Origin: Streptomyces sp. NBC_01235 | Lineage (GTDB): Bacteria; Actinomycetota; Actinomycetes; Streptomycetales; Streptomycetaceae | Reading direction: 5' to 3' | Length of the DNA stretch: 64,000 bases | NCBI RefSeq assembly: GCF_035989285.1 | Contig: NZ_CP108513.1 | Span: 1,736,001-1,800,000, forward strand | Shown: positions 54,223 to 62,480 of the stretch, piece by piece | How the letters are laid out: each line of letters opens with the position of its first letter | How positions within the stretch are numbered: position 1 is the stretch's first letter | Notes under the pieces: generated by a model | What the model was told of the DNA's origin: nothing | The model's input: only the letters and a program-made list of their open reading frames with translations | The model's database searches: none | Program-made: the position numbers and the translations under genes

Positions 54223-55254
54223 ATGACCCGAACCGACCACGGCGACGAGGCGGCCGAGCAGCAGCTCAGCCTGTGGATCGCCGAGATCCCGGAAGCGCTC
54301 AGGGAGTTGCGCGCCGAAGTGCTCGACGAGGGCTTCCCGTTCGACTTCGGCCCCGGCTCGCTGGCCGCGCTGGAAGCGCACCTGCTCGCCGAGTACCGGT
54401 CGGCCCGCGAGAGGGTGGCCCTGGACTTCCGGCCGACCCGGTGCGCGACGGTCTACCTCGGTGAGGTCCTCCTGGGCATCGGCGGCGGCCGATGGGGCTG
54501 GGACCCGCGCAAGGCCCCCGGCTCCTCGACAGGCCGGCCCGTCGTCCACCCCGATCCCGCGCTCGGCCTCGACCCCGTCGACCTGCTCGCGCTCGTGGCA
54601 CGGGCGATCCGCGTGCGCACCGTGGACGTCTTCACCGCGGAGGCGGCCGGACTCCGGGAGGCCGTCACCGTCCGGCGGGAGCGGGAACCGGGCTGGGCGC
54701 CGGTCGTCGTCCCCCATCCCGAACAGGCCGTACGCCGGACGGGCGCGAACCACCCGGAACTCGTGCGGTGGCTCGACCGGCGTGTCGCGGAGTTCGCCGC
54801 CTGGGCGGACGAGGTGGACCTGGCGGACGAGACGGGGGCGGCGGGGGCGGCCGAGGGCCGGGAACAGCGGTGGGACTTCTCCCCCGGCTCCCTCGACCGG
54901 CTCGAAGCGGTCCTGCGCGACAGGTTCGCCGACAGCGGCGCGCTCCTCGCGGCGAAGAGCGACCCGTTCGTGCAGGGCGTCGTCTGGTACCTCGGCGAGG
55001 TCGTCCGCCGCGCCAGGGAAGGCGTGGTGTGGCAGTACCAGCCCCGCACCCGCTTCGACGAGCCTCTCGAGGCGGCCATGTTCCACGCCGGGGACGAGAT
55101 CCACCTCGACACACCGAGGGTGGCGCAGCCCGGCCTGCGCGACGGCGGGTCGGCGTACCCGATGGCGACAATGAACGTCCTCTTCTGGGAGACGGACGAA
55201 GTCGACAACCCCATCCAGCCCCGCCTGGCCGACATCCTCGACGACTTCGCGTGA
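54223..55254 (+). CDS. Hypothetical protein with two repeated domains
   Basis: 343 residues, no signal peptide or membrane segment. An internal repeat is visible: FDFGPGSLAALEAHLLAEY ... ATVYLGEVLLGIGGGRWGW in the first half and WDFSPGSLDRLEAVLRDRF ... GVVWYLGEVVRRAREGVVW in the second. Each repeat pairs an F-x-PGSL-x-x-LE helix with a YLGE strand/helix, like small immunity-protein or DUF folds. No function can be assigned. It is divergent from the surface protein, with about 200 bases between the starts. Confidence 0.8.
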   Translation: MTRTDHGDEAAEQQLSLWIAEIPEALRELRAEVLDEGFPFDFGPGSLAALEAHLLAEYRSARERVALDFRPTRCATVYLGEVLLGIGGGRWGWDPRKAPGSSTGRPVVHPDPALGLDPVDLLALVARAIRVRTVDVFTAEAAGLREAVTVRREREPGWAPVVVPHPEQAVRRTGANHPELVRWLDRRVAEFAAWADEVDLADETGAAGAAEGREQRWDFSPGSLDRLEAVLRDRFADSGALLAAKSDPFVQGVVWYLGEVVRRAREGVVWQYQPRTRFDEPLEAAMFHAGDEIHLDTPRVAQPGLRDGGSAYPMATMNVLFWETDEVDNPIQPRLADILDDFA

Positions 55255-55271
55255 CCCACGCCCTCGAACAC

Positions 55272-55313
55272 GCTGTCGGGGTCCGGGACGGCTTCGCCCC
55301 GGACCCCGACAGC
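55272..55313. terminator. Strong bidirectional terminator
   Basis: GCTGTCGGGGTCCGGG and its exact complement form a perfect 16-bp stem with a ten-base loop. It lies between two convergent genes and can end both. Confidence 0.85.
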
Positions 55314-55330
55314 CGCGGGATGACCGCCCG

Positions 55331-55624
55331 TCAGCAGGTGCGGCCGGCGTAGTGGGCGCCCTGGATCTTGGCGGCGGAGCCCAGCCAGGTCGTGCCCGGC
55401 CCGACGCACCGCTCGTAGTCGGGCGCCAGGGCTACCTCGACCTTGATGACCACGTGTGAGCCGTCGGACGTGCAGTGGTTGTAGAACGCGTCGGAACCGG
55501 TCTCGTAGAAACCACAGGGGTTCGCGGCCGCAGGGCCCGCGGTTGCGGCGGTCACCGCCCCCAGAGAGGTGAGCACGAGAGCGACGGAACCGAGGGTGCT
55601 GAGCACCGTACGACGAACACGCAC
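55331..55624 (-). CDS. Small secreted cysteine-containing protein (DUF6355-like)
   Basis: 97 residues from GTG. Signal peptide ending near AGPAAA, mature ~62 residues with four cysteines (NPCGFYETG, NHCTSDG, ERCVGPG, GRTC at the end), so probably two disulfides. Small secreted streptomycete family of unknown role. Monocistronic, followed by the perfect hairpin. Confidence 0.8.
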   Translation of the reverse strand: MRVRRTVLSTLGSVALVLTSLGAVTAATAGPAAANPCGFYETGSDAFYNHCTSDGSHVVIKVEVALAPDYERCVGPGTTWLGSAAKIQGAHYAGRTC

Positions 55625-55996
55625 AGCAGAACTCCTAGCCGAAATATGGGGGATCAGGACGGATCAGAACCGATCGGAAGGGATTCAGGACCGGAAATGC
55701 CCAGGTCCGCCGATTCGGCCGGATGCCTGCATCAGGATCGTGGCGTTCCCCTCGAAGTTGACCGCATGCCACGCCCTTTCACCCCGCGAATCGTTTCACC
55801 TCTACGCCGTTGGAGTGGTTCTTCCAGGAAGAGCGAATCGGCGGCGGAGATCTCGGGGAAGGCGGGCGGCCCGTTCACCCGGCTGAGCGCCCCGAGTGGT
55901 GGCGGAGGGTCGACTGCCTGACGGTTGATCACGTCAGGCCGGGTCAGGTCAGCTGACGAGGTGTCGGCTGCCCGGTCATGACGGAAGGACCATCAG
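55625..55996. other. Intergenic region between two secreted-protein genes
   Basis: No gene or clear RNA is seen. It carries the promoters of the divergent neighbours. GTTGACC near 55757-55763 is a possible -35 element for the plus-strand gene. Several GATC/GATCGG words cluster at 55650-55690 without forming a clean palindrome. Confidence 0.5.
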
Positions 55997-56533
55997 ATGC
56001 GTTCTGCTCGCATGATCCTGGCCACCGCGGCGGCCACGGCCGCCCTCGCCATCGGCGCCCCCGGCGTCCACGCCGCCGACGGGGACTGGGACCACGACTC
56101 CTCCTCCTACAGCAAGGAGGAGGACTCCTCCTCGCACGGCAAGGAACAGGGCAAGGAGCACGGCAAGGAGCACGGCAAGGAAGAGGGCCACGACTCGCCG
56201 CACGGCGGCATGCACACCGGTGGCGGCGCGCTGGCCATGCTGAACGACAACAGCGACCACGGTGCGGCCGCGAAGGACCCGAAGTACGACCCGGAGACCT
56301 ACAAGGACAAGGACACCGACAAGGACGAGCACGGCAAGGGCTCCTGGGGCGGAGACCAGGAGGAGTCGGGTGGCTGGAGCAAGGAGCACGACAAGCCCAG
56401 CGGCGGCATGCACACCGGTGGCGGCGCCCTCGCCACGCCCTCGGTGACCGCGGCCGGACTCGGCGTCCTCGCCGTCGCCGGCACCGGCCTCTACGCCCTG
56501 CGCCGCAGGAAGACGGTGGGGGGTGTGGCGTGA
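55997..56533 (+). CDS. Secreted Lys/Glu/His-rich protein with C-terminal membrane anchor
   Basis: 178 residues; signal peptide ends near VHAA. The mature part is extremely polar (SYSKEEDSSSHGKEQ, KEHGKEHGKEEGHD) and has two exact GGMHTGGGALA repeats (about 69-79 and 136-146). The second leads into a hydrophobic segment (VTAAGLGVLAVAGTGLYAL) and RRRK, so it is membrane-anchored or processed. No LAxTG box is visible. His/Lys/Glu richness suggests metal or polymer contact. RBS GGAAGGA. Function unknown. Confidence 0.8.
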   Translation: MRSARMILATAAATAALAIGAPGVHAADGDWDHDSSSYSKEEDSSSHGKEQGKEHGKEHGKEEGHDSPHGGMHTGGGALAMLNDNSDHGAAAKDPKYDPETYKDKDTDKDEHGKGSWGGDQEESGGWSKEHDKPSGGMHTGGGALATPSVTAAGLGVLAVAGTGLYALRRRKTVGGVA

Positions 56534-56690
56534 CCCATGCCTGACGCGATAGCAGCCGCGGCCGCCGCCCCTGCCCCCGGTGGCGGCCCGGCCGGCTTCC
56601 CACCCCCGCCGCCCCTGTCGGCCTCCCCCTCTTCGCCCGTACACTGACAAATCGTAGATGTGCGGGCGCAGTTGACCGGGGGGAGCCGCC

Positions 56691-58277
56691 ATGTCGGGGG
56701 ACCAGTACGGCAGATACGACAACACGGGCAGTTACGACAACAGTTTCCATGTCCCGCCCATGCCCTCGGCCCCGCCGCCGGCCCCGGCGGACGGAGTGCG
56801 GGCCGTCGCGGTGGCCGTGCTCAACCTCGGCGGCCTGGGCCTGGGGTACGCGCTGGTGCGCCGCTGGGCCCTCATGTCGCTGTGCTGGGTCGCCACCGCC
56901 GTCCTGCTGTTCGTGGCGCTGCCGGCCGACCCGGACGGCGTCCCGGTCTTCGCTCTCGTCCTGTACGTCGCATTCCTCGCCGCGGTGGCGGCACACGGTG
57001 CGCGCGTGGGCCTGCGCACCCCACTGGCCGGGCTCCGGCAGGCCCCGCTCGCGCTCGGGCTCGGACTGCTCCTGCTCGTCGCGCCGGCCGGGGGTGTGGT
57101 GCTGTACGACGACGCCAGGGACGAGGCGACGCAGCAGATGCTCCTCGACCGGCTCGACAAGGCCGACCGGCTGGTACAGGCCGCCGGTGAGAAGCCCTTC
57201 ACCACCGCCCAGGCCGACTACCGCAAGGCGCTGAAGGTCTACGCGGACCTGAGAGCCGACCATCCCGGTTCCCGGGCGGCCGAGCGGGTGCCCGCGCGGA
57301 TGAAGACCTTCTACACGACGGTCGGCGCCATCTACACGCAGGGCAACTACTGCCAGGCGATAGAGCCGCTCACCTATCTGCGCACGGTCCCCAAGAGCCT
57401 GCCCGGGACGGACCTCGGAGAACTGAAGTCCTGGCCCGACGACCGCCTGGCCACCTCCCTGTACGAGTGCGCGTCGACGGCGCTCACGGCCGGTGAGGCC
57501 ACCTGGGCCGCGCAGTTCGGGGAACTGCTGACCACCTTCCCCGAGTCGGAACAGGCCGCGAAGGCCGAACCGGCCGTGGCCGCCGCCGTCGTCCGGACGG
57601 AGAAGGACCTGCGCGGGGCCGAACCCTGCTCCGCGGTCGAGCGGCTGCGCACGCTCGGCTCCCAGATCGTCGCCGTGCCGTCGGAGCGGGCGGAGGTCGG
57701 CACCGCTCTCGACAAGGACGCCGGCCGCGCCAACGCCAGCGCCGACATGGGCACCTACACCTGCGGCGTGGACCAGTACCGGGACGGCGACTTCGACTCG
57801 GCGCAGACGACCATGACCGAGTGGGCCTCCGACCACAAGACCGCCAAGAACGCGGCCCTGGCGAAGAAGATCGCGATAGCGGCGGAGATCGCCCAGACGG
57901 TGCCGGCCGCCGGCAAGAGCCTGCCGACGACCCGTAAGGGCGGCAGCATCTCGGTCACGGTGCAGAACGACAGCCCCGACGAGATCACCGTCCTCTACAC
58001 CGGGCCGGTCACCGGCAGCTTCACCCTCAAGGGGTGCAGCAGCTGCAAGGCGTACTCCATGATCAGCACCATCACCCCGGGTTTCGAGCCCTGCAGCGAC
58101 AGCGGCAAGAACTATCCGGAGCGCACCATCAGCCTGCCGGTCGGCACCACCTACTTCCTTCACAAGCCGATGAACGACAGCCTCGCCTCGCCCGCTTCGG
58201 ACACCGCCAAGATCGAATCGGGCTACATCTACACGGAGTGCGCCTACACGACACAGAGCCTGGGGACGACTTCCTGA
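56691..58277 (+). CDS. Membrane protein with N-terminal TM cluster and TPR-like extracytoplasmic domain
   Basis: 528 residues. A short polar N-terminus (DQYGRYDNTGSYDN) precedes about four TM segments (37-135). A helical, TPR-like domain follows (about 140-420, with YRKALKVYADLRADHPGSRA and GNYCQAIEPLTYL). The C-terminal ~110-residue beta-rich domain has paired cysteines (GCSSCKAYS, FEPCSDSGKN). The helical repeats are Cys-bearing, as expected outside the membrane. The family is common in streptomycetes; function is not known to me. Confidence 0.78.
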   Translation: MSGDQYGRYDNTGSYDNSFHVPPMPSAPPPAPADGVRAVAVAVLNLGGLGLGYALVRRWALMSLCWVATAVLLFVALPADPDGVPVFALVLYVAFLAAVAAHGARVGLRTPLAGLRQAPLALGLGLLLLVAPAGGVVLYDDARDEATQQMLLDRLDKADRLVQAAGEKPFTTAQADYRKALKVYADLRADHPGSRAAERVPARMKTFYTTVGAIYTQGNYCQAIEPLTYLRTVPKSLPGTDLGELKSWPDDRLATSLYECASTALTAGEATWAAQFGELLTTFPESEQAAKAEPAVAAAVVRTEKDLRGAEPCSAVERLRTLGSQIVAVPSERAEVGTALDKDAGRANASADMGTYTCGVDQYRDGDFDSAQTTMTEWASDHKTAKNAALAKKIAIAAEIAQTVPAAGKSLPTTRKGGSISVTVQNDSPDEITVLYTGPVTGSFTLKGCSSCKAYSMISTITPGFEPCSDSGKNYPERTISLPVGTTYFLHKPMNDSLASPASDTAKIESGYIYTECAYTTQSLGTTS

Positions 58278-58422
58278 ACAGGGTGTGAAAGTCGGGGGAA
58301 TTCCGGCCGCTGAATATCCGTCAAACCCTGAATTTGTCATCTGTGGGCCGCATGTGACGGGTGATATGGTGCGCCGGAATTCTCTTGTGCAGGGCCCCCA
58401 CACGAAAGCCTTGAGACAATCC

Positions 58423-59796
58423 ATGAACGACATAACGGCGGAATCTCCCGCGAACTCTTTTGTCCCGGGCGGCCGCCGTCGGCACCGCAAGGCCAAGCAG
58501 AGCGGTACCGGTGTCCGGCGGGCGATCGTGCTCGCGCTGGCCGTACCCGTCACGTCCGCCGCTCTGGCCGGCCCCTCGGCGTTCGCCGCCGAGAAGGGCA
58601 TCGGCGCGACGGCCAAGGACACCGCACCGGGCCAGGACCTCGACGCGGACGACCAGCAGATGGTCACGAATCTGGACACCCGGGTGCTCGACCGGCGCCT
58701 GGGTGCCGACGTCAGCGGTGTGGTCCTCGACGCCGAGTCGGACAACACGCTGTGGGACCACAACGGGGCGACGGCGCTGATGCCGGCGTCCAACGTCAAG
58801 CTCGCCACGTCGACCGCGGCCCTCACGGTGCTCGGCCCCGACCACCGGTTCACCACGAAGGTCGTCTATGGCAGCGGCACCCTCACCCTCGTCGGGGGCG
58901 GTGACCGTACGTTGACCACCGCCGACCTCGCCGAGCTGGCGAACACCGCGGTCGCGGGGCTCAAGGCCGCGGGCCTGACGTCGGTGAAGGTCGCCGTGGA
59001 CGACAGCCTCTTCCCCGAACCGACCCTGGCCAACGGCTGGAACACCGGCTACTACCCCGACTCGGTCGCCCCGGTGCGGGCGCTGGTCGTCGACGGGCAC
59101 GGTGTGCAGGACACGTCCCTCGACGCCGGGCAGGTCTTCGCCCAGCAGCTCACCACGGCCGGCGTCACGGTCGACGGCACCGTCACCCGCGCCGCGGCGA
59201 ACAAGAGCGACGTGCCGGTCGCCCGGCACATGTCGGCGCCGCTGTCGGACATCGTCCACACGATGCTCAAGACCAGCGACAACAACATCGCCGAGACCCT
59301 GCTGCGGATGACCGCCCTCGGCGCGGGCCGCCCGGCCACCTTCGAGGACGGCACGGAGGTCGTGCGGCAGGTGCTGAGCCTGCGGTACGGGGTGTCGCTC
59401 GACCACTTCGAGATGCACGACGGCAGCGGCCTGTCGCGGGCCGACCGCATCCCGGCCGCCACCCTCGCGGAGATCCTCGAACTGCTGACGGAACCCCGCT
59501 ACGCCCACACCCTCGGCTCGGTCCTCGACGGCCTGCCCGTCTCCGGTGAGGCCGGCGGCACCCTCGGCCCGGAGTGGGGCCGCTTCGACGACGTGAACTC
59601 CACGTGCGCGGTCGGCAAGGTGCACGCGAAGACCGGCACCCTCACCGGCGCCATCGCCCTGAGCGGCCTGACGCAGGGCAAGGACGGCAAGTGGAAGGTC
59701 TTCTCCTTCGTCGAGAACGGCTCCACGGCCAACCCGAACGACATCAAGGACGCCATGGACGGCCTCGCCGCGACCGTCAACGGCTGCTGGGCGTAG
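58423..59796 (+). CDS. dacB: D-alanyl-D-alanine carboxypeptidase/endopeptidase (PBP4, S13 family)
   Basis: 457 residues from MNDITAESPAN. Long n-region and signal segment to about 56 (SAFAA). Penicillin-binding motifs are intact: Ser123-x-x-Lys126 (ASNVKLA), Ser285-Asp-Asn287 (SDNN) and Lys403-Thr-Gly (KTGTLTG). The sequence between SxxK and SxN contains the large insert typical of S13 peptidases. It trims peptidoglycan stem peptides or cross-links outside the cell. In-frame upstream starts at 58366 and 58285 exist but add residues unlike a signal peptide. Confidence 0.92.
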   Translation: MNDITAESPANSFVPGGRRRHRKAKQSGTGVRRAIVLALAVPVTSAALAGPSAFAAEKGIGATAKDTAPGQDLDADDQQMVTNLDTRVLDRRLGADVSGVVLDAESDNTLWDHNGATALMPASNVKLATSTAALTVLGPDHRFTTKVVYGSGTLTLVGGGDRTLTTADLAELANTAVAGLKAAGLTSVKVAVDDSLFPEPTLANGWNTGYYPDSVAPVRALVVDGHGVQDTSLDAGQVFAQQLTTAGVTVDGTVTRAAANKSDVPVARHMSAPLSDIVHTMLKTSDNNIAETLLRMTALGAGRPATFEDGTEVVRQVLSLRYGVSLDHFEMHDGSGLSRADRIPAATLAEILELLTEPRYAHTLGSVLDGLPVSGEAGGTLGPEWGRFDDVNSTCAVGKVHAKTGTLTGAIALSGLTQGKDGKWKVFSFVENGSTANPNDIKDAMDGLAATVNGCWA

Positions 59797-59800
59797 CGAG

Positions 59801-59828
59801 AGGGCCGGCTCCAACAGGCGCCGACCCT
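59801..59828 (+). terminator. Hairpin after dacB
   Basis: AGGGCCGGC pairs with GCCGACCCT (nine bases, one mismatch) and is followed by TT, four bases after the stop. Confidence 0.6.
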
Positions 59829-59853
59829 TTCCTGATGTGATCCATACCACAAT

Positions 59854-59869
59854 GAAACGGTGCCGTTTC
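59854..59869. promoter_or_regulatory. LacI/TetR-type operator 1 before the response regulator
   Basis: GAAACGG-TG-CCGTTTC, perfect arms of seven. Its centre is about 50 bases from that of a second palindrome, about five helical turns, allowing cooperative binding or looping. Confidence 0.65.
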
Positions 59870-59902
59870 GATGGCCTCCGAAGGCTACTCTGGCCAGCAA
59901 GT

Positions 59903-59921
59903 GAACGAAACCGTTTCGTTC
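59903..59921. promoter_or_regulatory. LacI/TetR-type operator 2 before the response regulator
   Basis: GAACGAAAC-C-GTTTCGTTC is a perfect 19-base palindrome 40 bases before the start codon. The core GAAACcGTTTC resembles sugar-responsive LacI sites. A broken LacI gene lies just beyond the response regulator. Confidence 0.7.
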
Positions 59922-59961
59922 ATAAGAGGCGTTCGCCCCCACCGCATGGAGAACGACAGCC

Positions 59962-60660
59962 ATGGCCTCCGTACTCATCGTGAACGACCAGTCCCTCCAA
60001 CGCCTCGGCCTGCGCATGCTGCTGGCCGCCGAGCCCGACCTGACCGTCGTGGGCGACACGGCGAGCGGCGCCGAAGCGGTCCGTATGAGCGTCGAGCTCC
60101 GACCTGACATCGTCCTGATGGGCGGCCACCGTCCCGAGTCCGACGACATCGAGACCATCCGCCGCATCGCACGCCCCTCGCACCTCACGCCGGTCCGCGG
60201 CCCCGCGGAGCCGGGTGGGCATCAGCCGCGGGTGCTGGTCCTGACCTCCACCCACGAGGAGGCGTATGCCTACGCCGCGCTGCGCGCGGGCGCCGGCGGA
60301 TTCCTCCTCGAGGACGCCACCTCCGACGAACTGACCGCTGCGATACGCGTCGTGGCCGCCGGCGACGCCGTCATCACCCCCGAACTGACCCGCGCCCTCA
60401 TCGACACCGTCCGCCAGGAGCGCGCGCCGCGGCCCCGCGAACGGGCGATCGGGCTCGACACCTTCACCGAGCGCGAACACGATGTCCTCGTCGCCGTCGC
60501 CTCCGGCTGGTCCAACGCGGAGATCGGCGCACGGCTGTCCATCGCCCCGACCACCGTCAAGTCGCACGTCAGCCACATCCTCGCCAAGATCGGCGCCCAC
60601 GCCCGCGTCCAGGCAGTCGCCTTCGCATACGAGTACGGCCTGGTGCACCCGGCGGCCTGA
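59962..60660 (+). CDS. Atypical LuxR-type response regulator lacking the phospho-acceptor
   Basis: 232 residues: receiver-like domain (about 1-125) and LuxR/NarL helix-turn-helix (about 165-228: FTEREHDVLVAVASGWSNAE, APTTVKSHVSHILAKIGAHA). The acidic pocket reads VND (Asn8-Asp9) rather than DD. The phosphorylated Asp is Gly54 (IVLMGGHRP instead of LMDVRMP), and the invariant Lys after beta-5 is Glu117 (GFLLED). Phosphorylation is therefore not possible in the usual way. An insert (about 71-89) lengthens the alpha3-beta4 loop. No histidine kinase adjoins. It probably works constitutively, by ligand, or by expression control through the two palindromes upstream. Confidence 0.9.
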   Translation: MASVLIVNDQSLQRLGLRMLLAAEPDLTVVGDTASGAEAVRMSVELRPDIVLMGGHRPESDDIETIRRIARPSHLTPVRGPAEPGGHQPRVLVLTSTHEEAYAYAALRAGAGGFLLEDATSDELTAAIRVVAAGDAVITPELTRALIDTVRQERAPRPRERAIGLDTFTEREHDVLVAVASGWSNAEIGARLSIAPTTVKSHVSHILAKIGAHARVQAVAFAYEYGLVHPAA

Positions 60661-60700
60661 CCCGCCGACAGCCTGAGCCGACGCCCGGGCAGGCCGTCCG

Positions 60701-61143
60701 TCAGGTCCGCTCGGCCGTGGTGCCGCGGAGGACCAGGCGGGGGGGTGAGGACGACCTCTCGGGGTTCGGTGCGGCCCTGGTCCACGCGTTCCACCGCGGC
60801 GGTCACCGCGTAGCGGGCCTGTTCGCGGGCGCCCTGGCTGACGGTCGTCGGGTTGAAGCAGCTCGGCCGGGAAGTCGTGTCGTCGTCGTGGCCGGCCACG
60901 GGGAACTGTCCCGGGACGGCGACGCCCGCGCGGGCCAGGCGGCGAGGACACCGATCGCGGACTGGTCGTCGAAGGAGACGACGGCCGCGGGCAGGTCGCC
61001 GCCGTCGAGCATCTGGTGCGCCCGTTCGCCGGCCGCCTCGGTGTGCTCACGTGCAGCACCCGGATGTGGGCGTCGAGGCCGCGGCGGCGCATCGCCGTGC
61101 GGTGCTCTGCCCGGGCGCCGGCATCCGCGGTGCGCTCGACACG
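60701..61143 (-). pseudogene. LacI-family regulator, C-terminal half, multiply frameshifted
   Basis: Pieces on the minus strand in successive frames: VERTADAGARAEHRTAMRRR; LDGGDLPAAVVSFDDQSAIG; VSQGAREQARYAVTAAVERV then DQGRTEPREVVLTPP; and, after a shift in a C8 run, RLVLRGTTAERT-stop. Order and content match the effector domain of LacI regulators. At least three shifts are needed, and the DNA-binding half is missing. It faces a broken sugar-isomerase gene. Confidence 0.75.
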
Positions 61144-61414
61144 TCGTTCACCCGTGTCCCCGCCGACGCGGACGGCAAGGCGCCCACCGGCTACGGCTTC
61201 TGGTGCAACGCGTGGCCGGAGAACCCGGCGTGGAAGTTCGTCGCCGTCGGCCTCGGCAACGACGTGCCGTTCTGGACGGAGTTCCTGCGCGCCCTCGCCG
61301 AGATCGACCCGGACATGGCCGTGCACGTCGAGCACCGAGGACGCCGCCTACTCCCGGACCGAAGGACTCTCCCTGGCGGCCAGGGGCCCGCACAACGCCG
61401 CGTCCGCGATCTGA
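61144..61414 (+). pseudogene. Sugar phosphate isomerase/epimerase (TIM barrel), C-terminal remnant with frameshift
   Basis: The frame reads WPENPAWKFVAVGLGNDVPF then WTEFLRALAEIDPDMAVHVE H. One extra C near 61339 shifts EDAAYSRTEGLSLAARGPHN to another frame, which ends in TGA. This is the end of an AP-endonuclease-2-type sugar isomerase. The N-terminal part is absent at the junction with the divergent LacI relic. The pair was probably a regulator with its sugar-catabolic target. Confidence 0.7.
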
Positions 61415-61444
61415 CCCCGTACCCCGTACCCCGTACCCCGTACC
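61414..61444. repeat. Heptamer tandem repeat ACCCCGT x4
   Basis: Four consecutive ACCCCGT units plus a partial fifth, directly after the stop of the isomerase relic; a further CCCCGTACCC follows at 61452-61461. Confidence 0.85.
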
Positions 61445-61502
61445 CACGTGGCCCCGTACCCGCTCGCCGGGTAGGGGGCGACGTCGTGCGGCGAGCAGTC
61501 GT

Positions 61503-62480
61503 CTAGTCGCGGGCGCGCTGGTGGACGCGGGCCAGGAGCAGGTTGGGGTCCTGCCGGGTGAAGTACGCGGCGCTGGGGACGTAGACGGTCCGGCCGCGGA
61601 CGGCCACGGAGGTGGGGTTGGACAGCCCGTCCTCGCGGGTGAGGACCACCCGGTGGGTGCCGTCCCGGCGGATCAGGGCGACCTCGCTGCCGCCGATCAG
61701 GGCGGCGAGAGCCGTGTCGCGGTGCCGCTCGACGAACCCGAAGTCGTCGATCGCGGCGAGGCCCCTCGCCCGGGTCTCGATCGCCCCGGCGGAGCCGTTC
61801 CGGCACACGGGGATGCGCAGCAGCGTCCCGGCGTTGGAGTTGGACACCCACACGGCGTCGCGGTGGAACCGGAGGCCGTTGGCTCCGACGCGGGCCGCGG
61901 GCGGCGCGTTGCGCGGCTCGAGCTCGGCTCCCATGGCCCACGCCGTGGGTTGGCCGCCCGAGCGCGGGACGCGCCAGACGATGCCCAGCACCGAGTCCGC
62001 GGCGTAGAGCACGCCCCGGCGCTCGTCGAGGGCGAGGCCGTTGGGGAAGCCGTTCGGCGGCAGCTGCGCGATCTGCCGGGGTGCGCTGCCGGGGGCGATG
62101 CGCCAGATGCCGGTCGCACTGGTGCCGGTGGCGTAGTTGACGTAGAGGGTGCCGTCCTCCGCACGGGCGATGCCGAGGACGACGGCCGCGCCGGTGACGG
62201 GGGTTCTCGGGTTCGCCACGGCGGGCAGGGTCGCGATGATCCTTGTCCGCCCGTTCCGGGTGACGTTGGCGACCTGCCGGGCGCTCGCGAACGTCAGGTC
62301 GGCGGAACCGTCGGGTTCGAGCGCGATGTTCTCGGGTGTCTGGCCCTGGGCGAGGTCGAAGTGGGCGACGACGCGCGGGTCGGAGACGGTCGGCTCGCCG
62401 CCCGCGGCGGGAGCCGAGGCGAGCAGGCCGAGGGCGAGAGCGGCGGCGGTGACGCCCGCCAGGCGTGGGAGTCGGGGCAT
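61503..62480 (-). CDS. Secreted SMP-30/NHL-type beta-propeller protein
   Basis: 325 residues from the ATG of MPRLPRLAG. Signal peptide to about ASAPAAG. Repeated blades such as PENIALEPDGSADLTFASAR, GIARAEDGTLYVNYATG, NGFPNGLALDERRGVLYAAD and GLSNPTSVAVRGRTVYV fit a six-bladed gluconolactonase/SMP-30-like propeller. Metal-ligand positions are not certain. Possibly a lactonase or a binding protein outside the cell. Monocistronic; upstream in-frame residues are not signal-like. Confidence 0.8.
   Translation of the reverse strand: MPRLPRLAGVTAAALALGLLASAPAAGGEPTVSDPRVVAHFDLAQGQTPENIALEPDGSADLTFASARQVANVTRNGRTRIIATLPAVANPRTPVTGAAVVLGIARAEDGTLYVNYATGTSATGIWRIAPGSAPRQIAQLPPNGFPNGLALDERRGVLYAADSVLGIVWRVPRSGGQPTAWAMGAELEPRNAPPAARVGANGLRFHRDAVWVSNSNAGTLLRIPVCRNGSAGAIETRARGLAAIDDFGFVERHRDTALAALIGGSEVALIRRDGTHRVVLTREDGLSNPTSVAVRGRTVYVPSAAYFTRQDPNLLLARVHQRARD

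Noticed and set aside
61414..61461. CRISPR array
   Set aside because: The repeat unit is seven bases without spacers; no CRISPR-like repeat/spacer structure or cas gene exists in the window.
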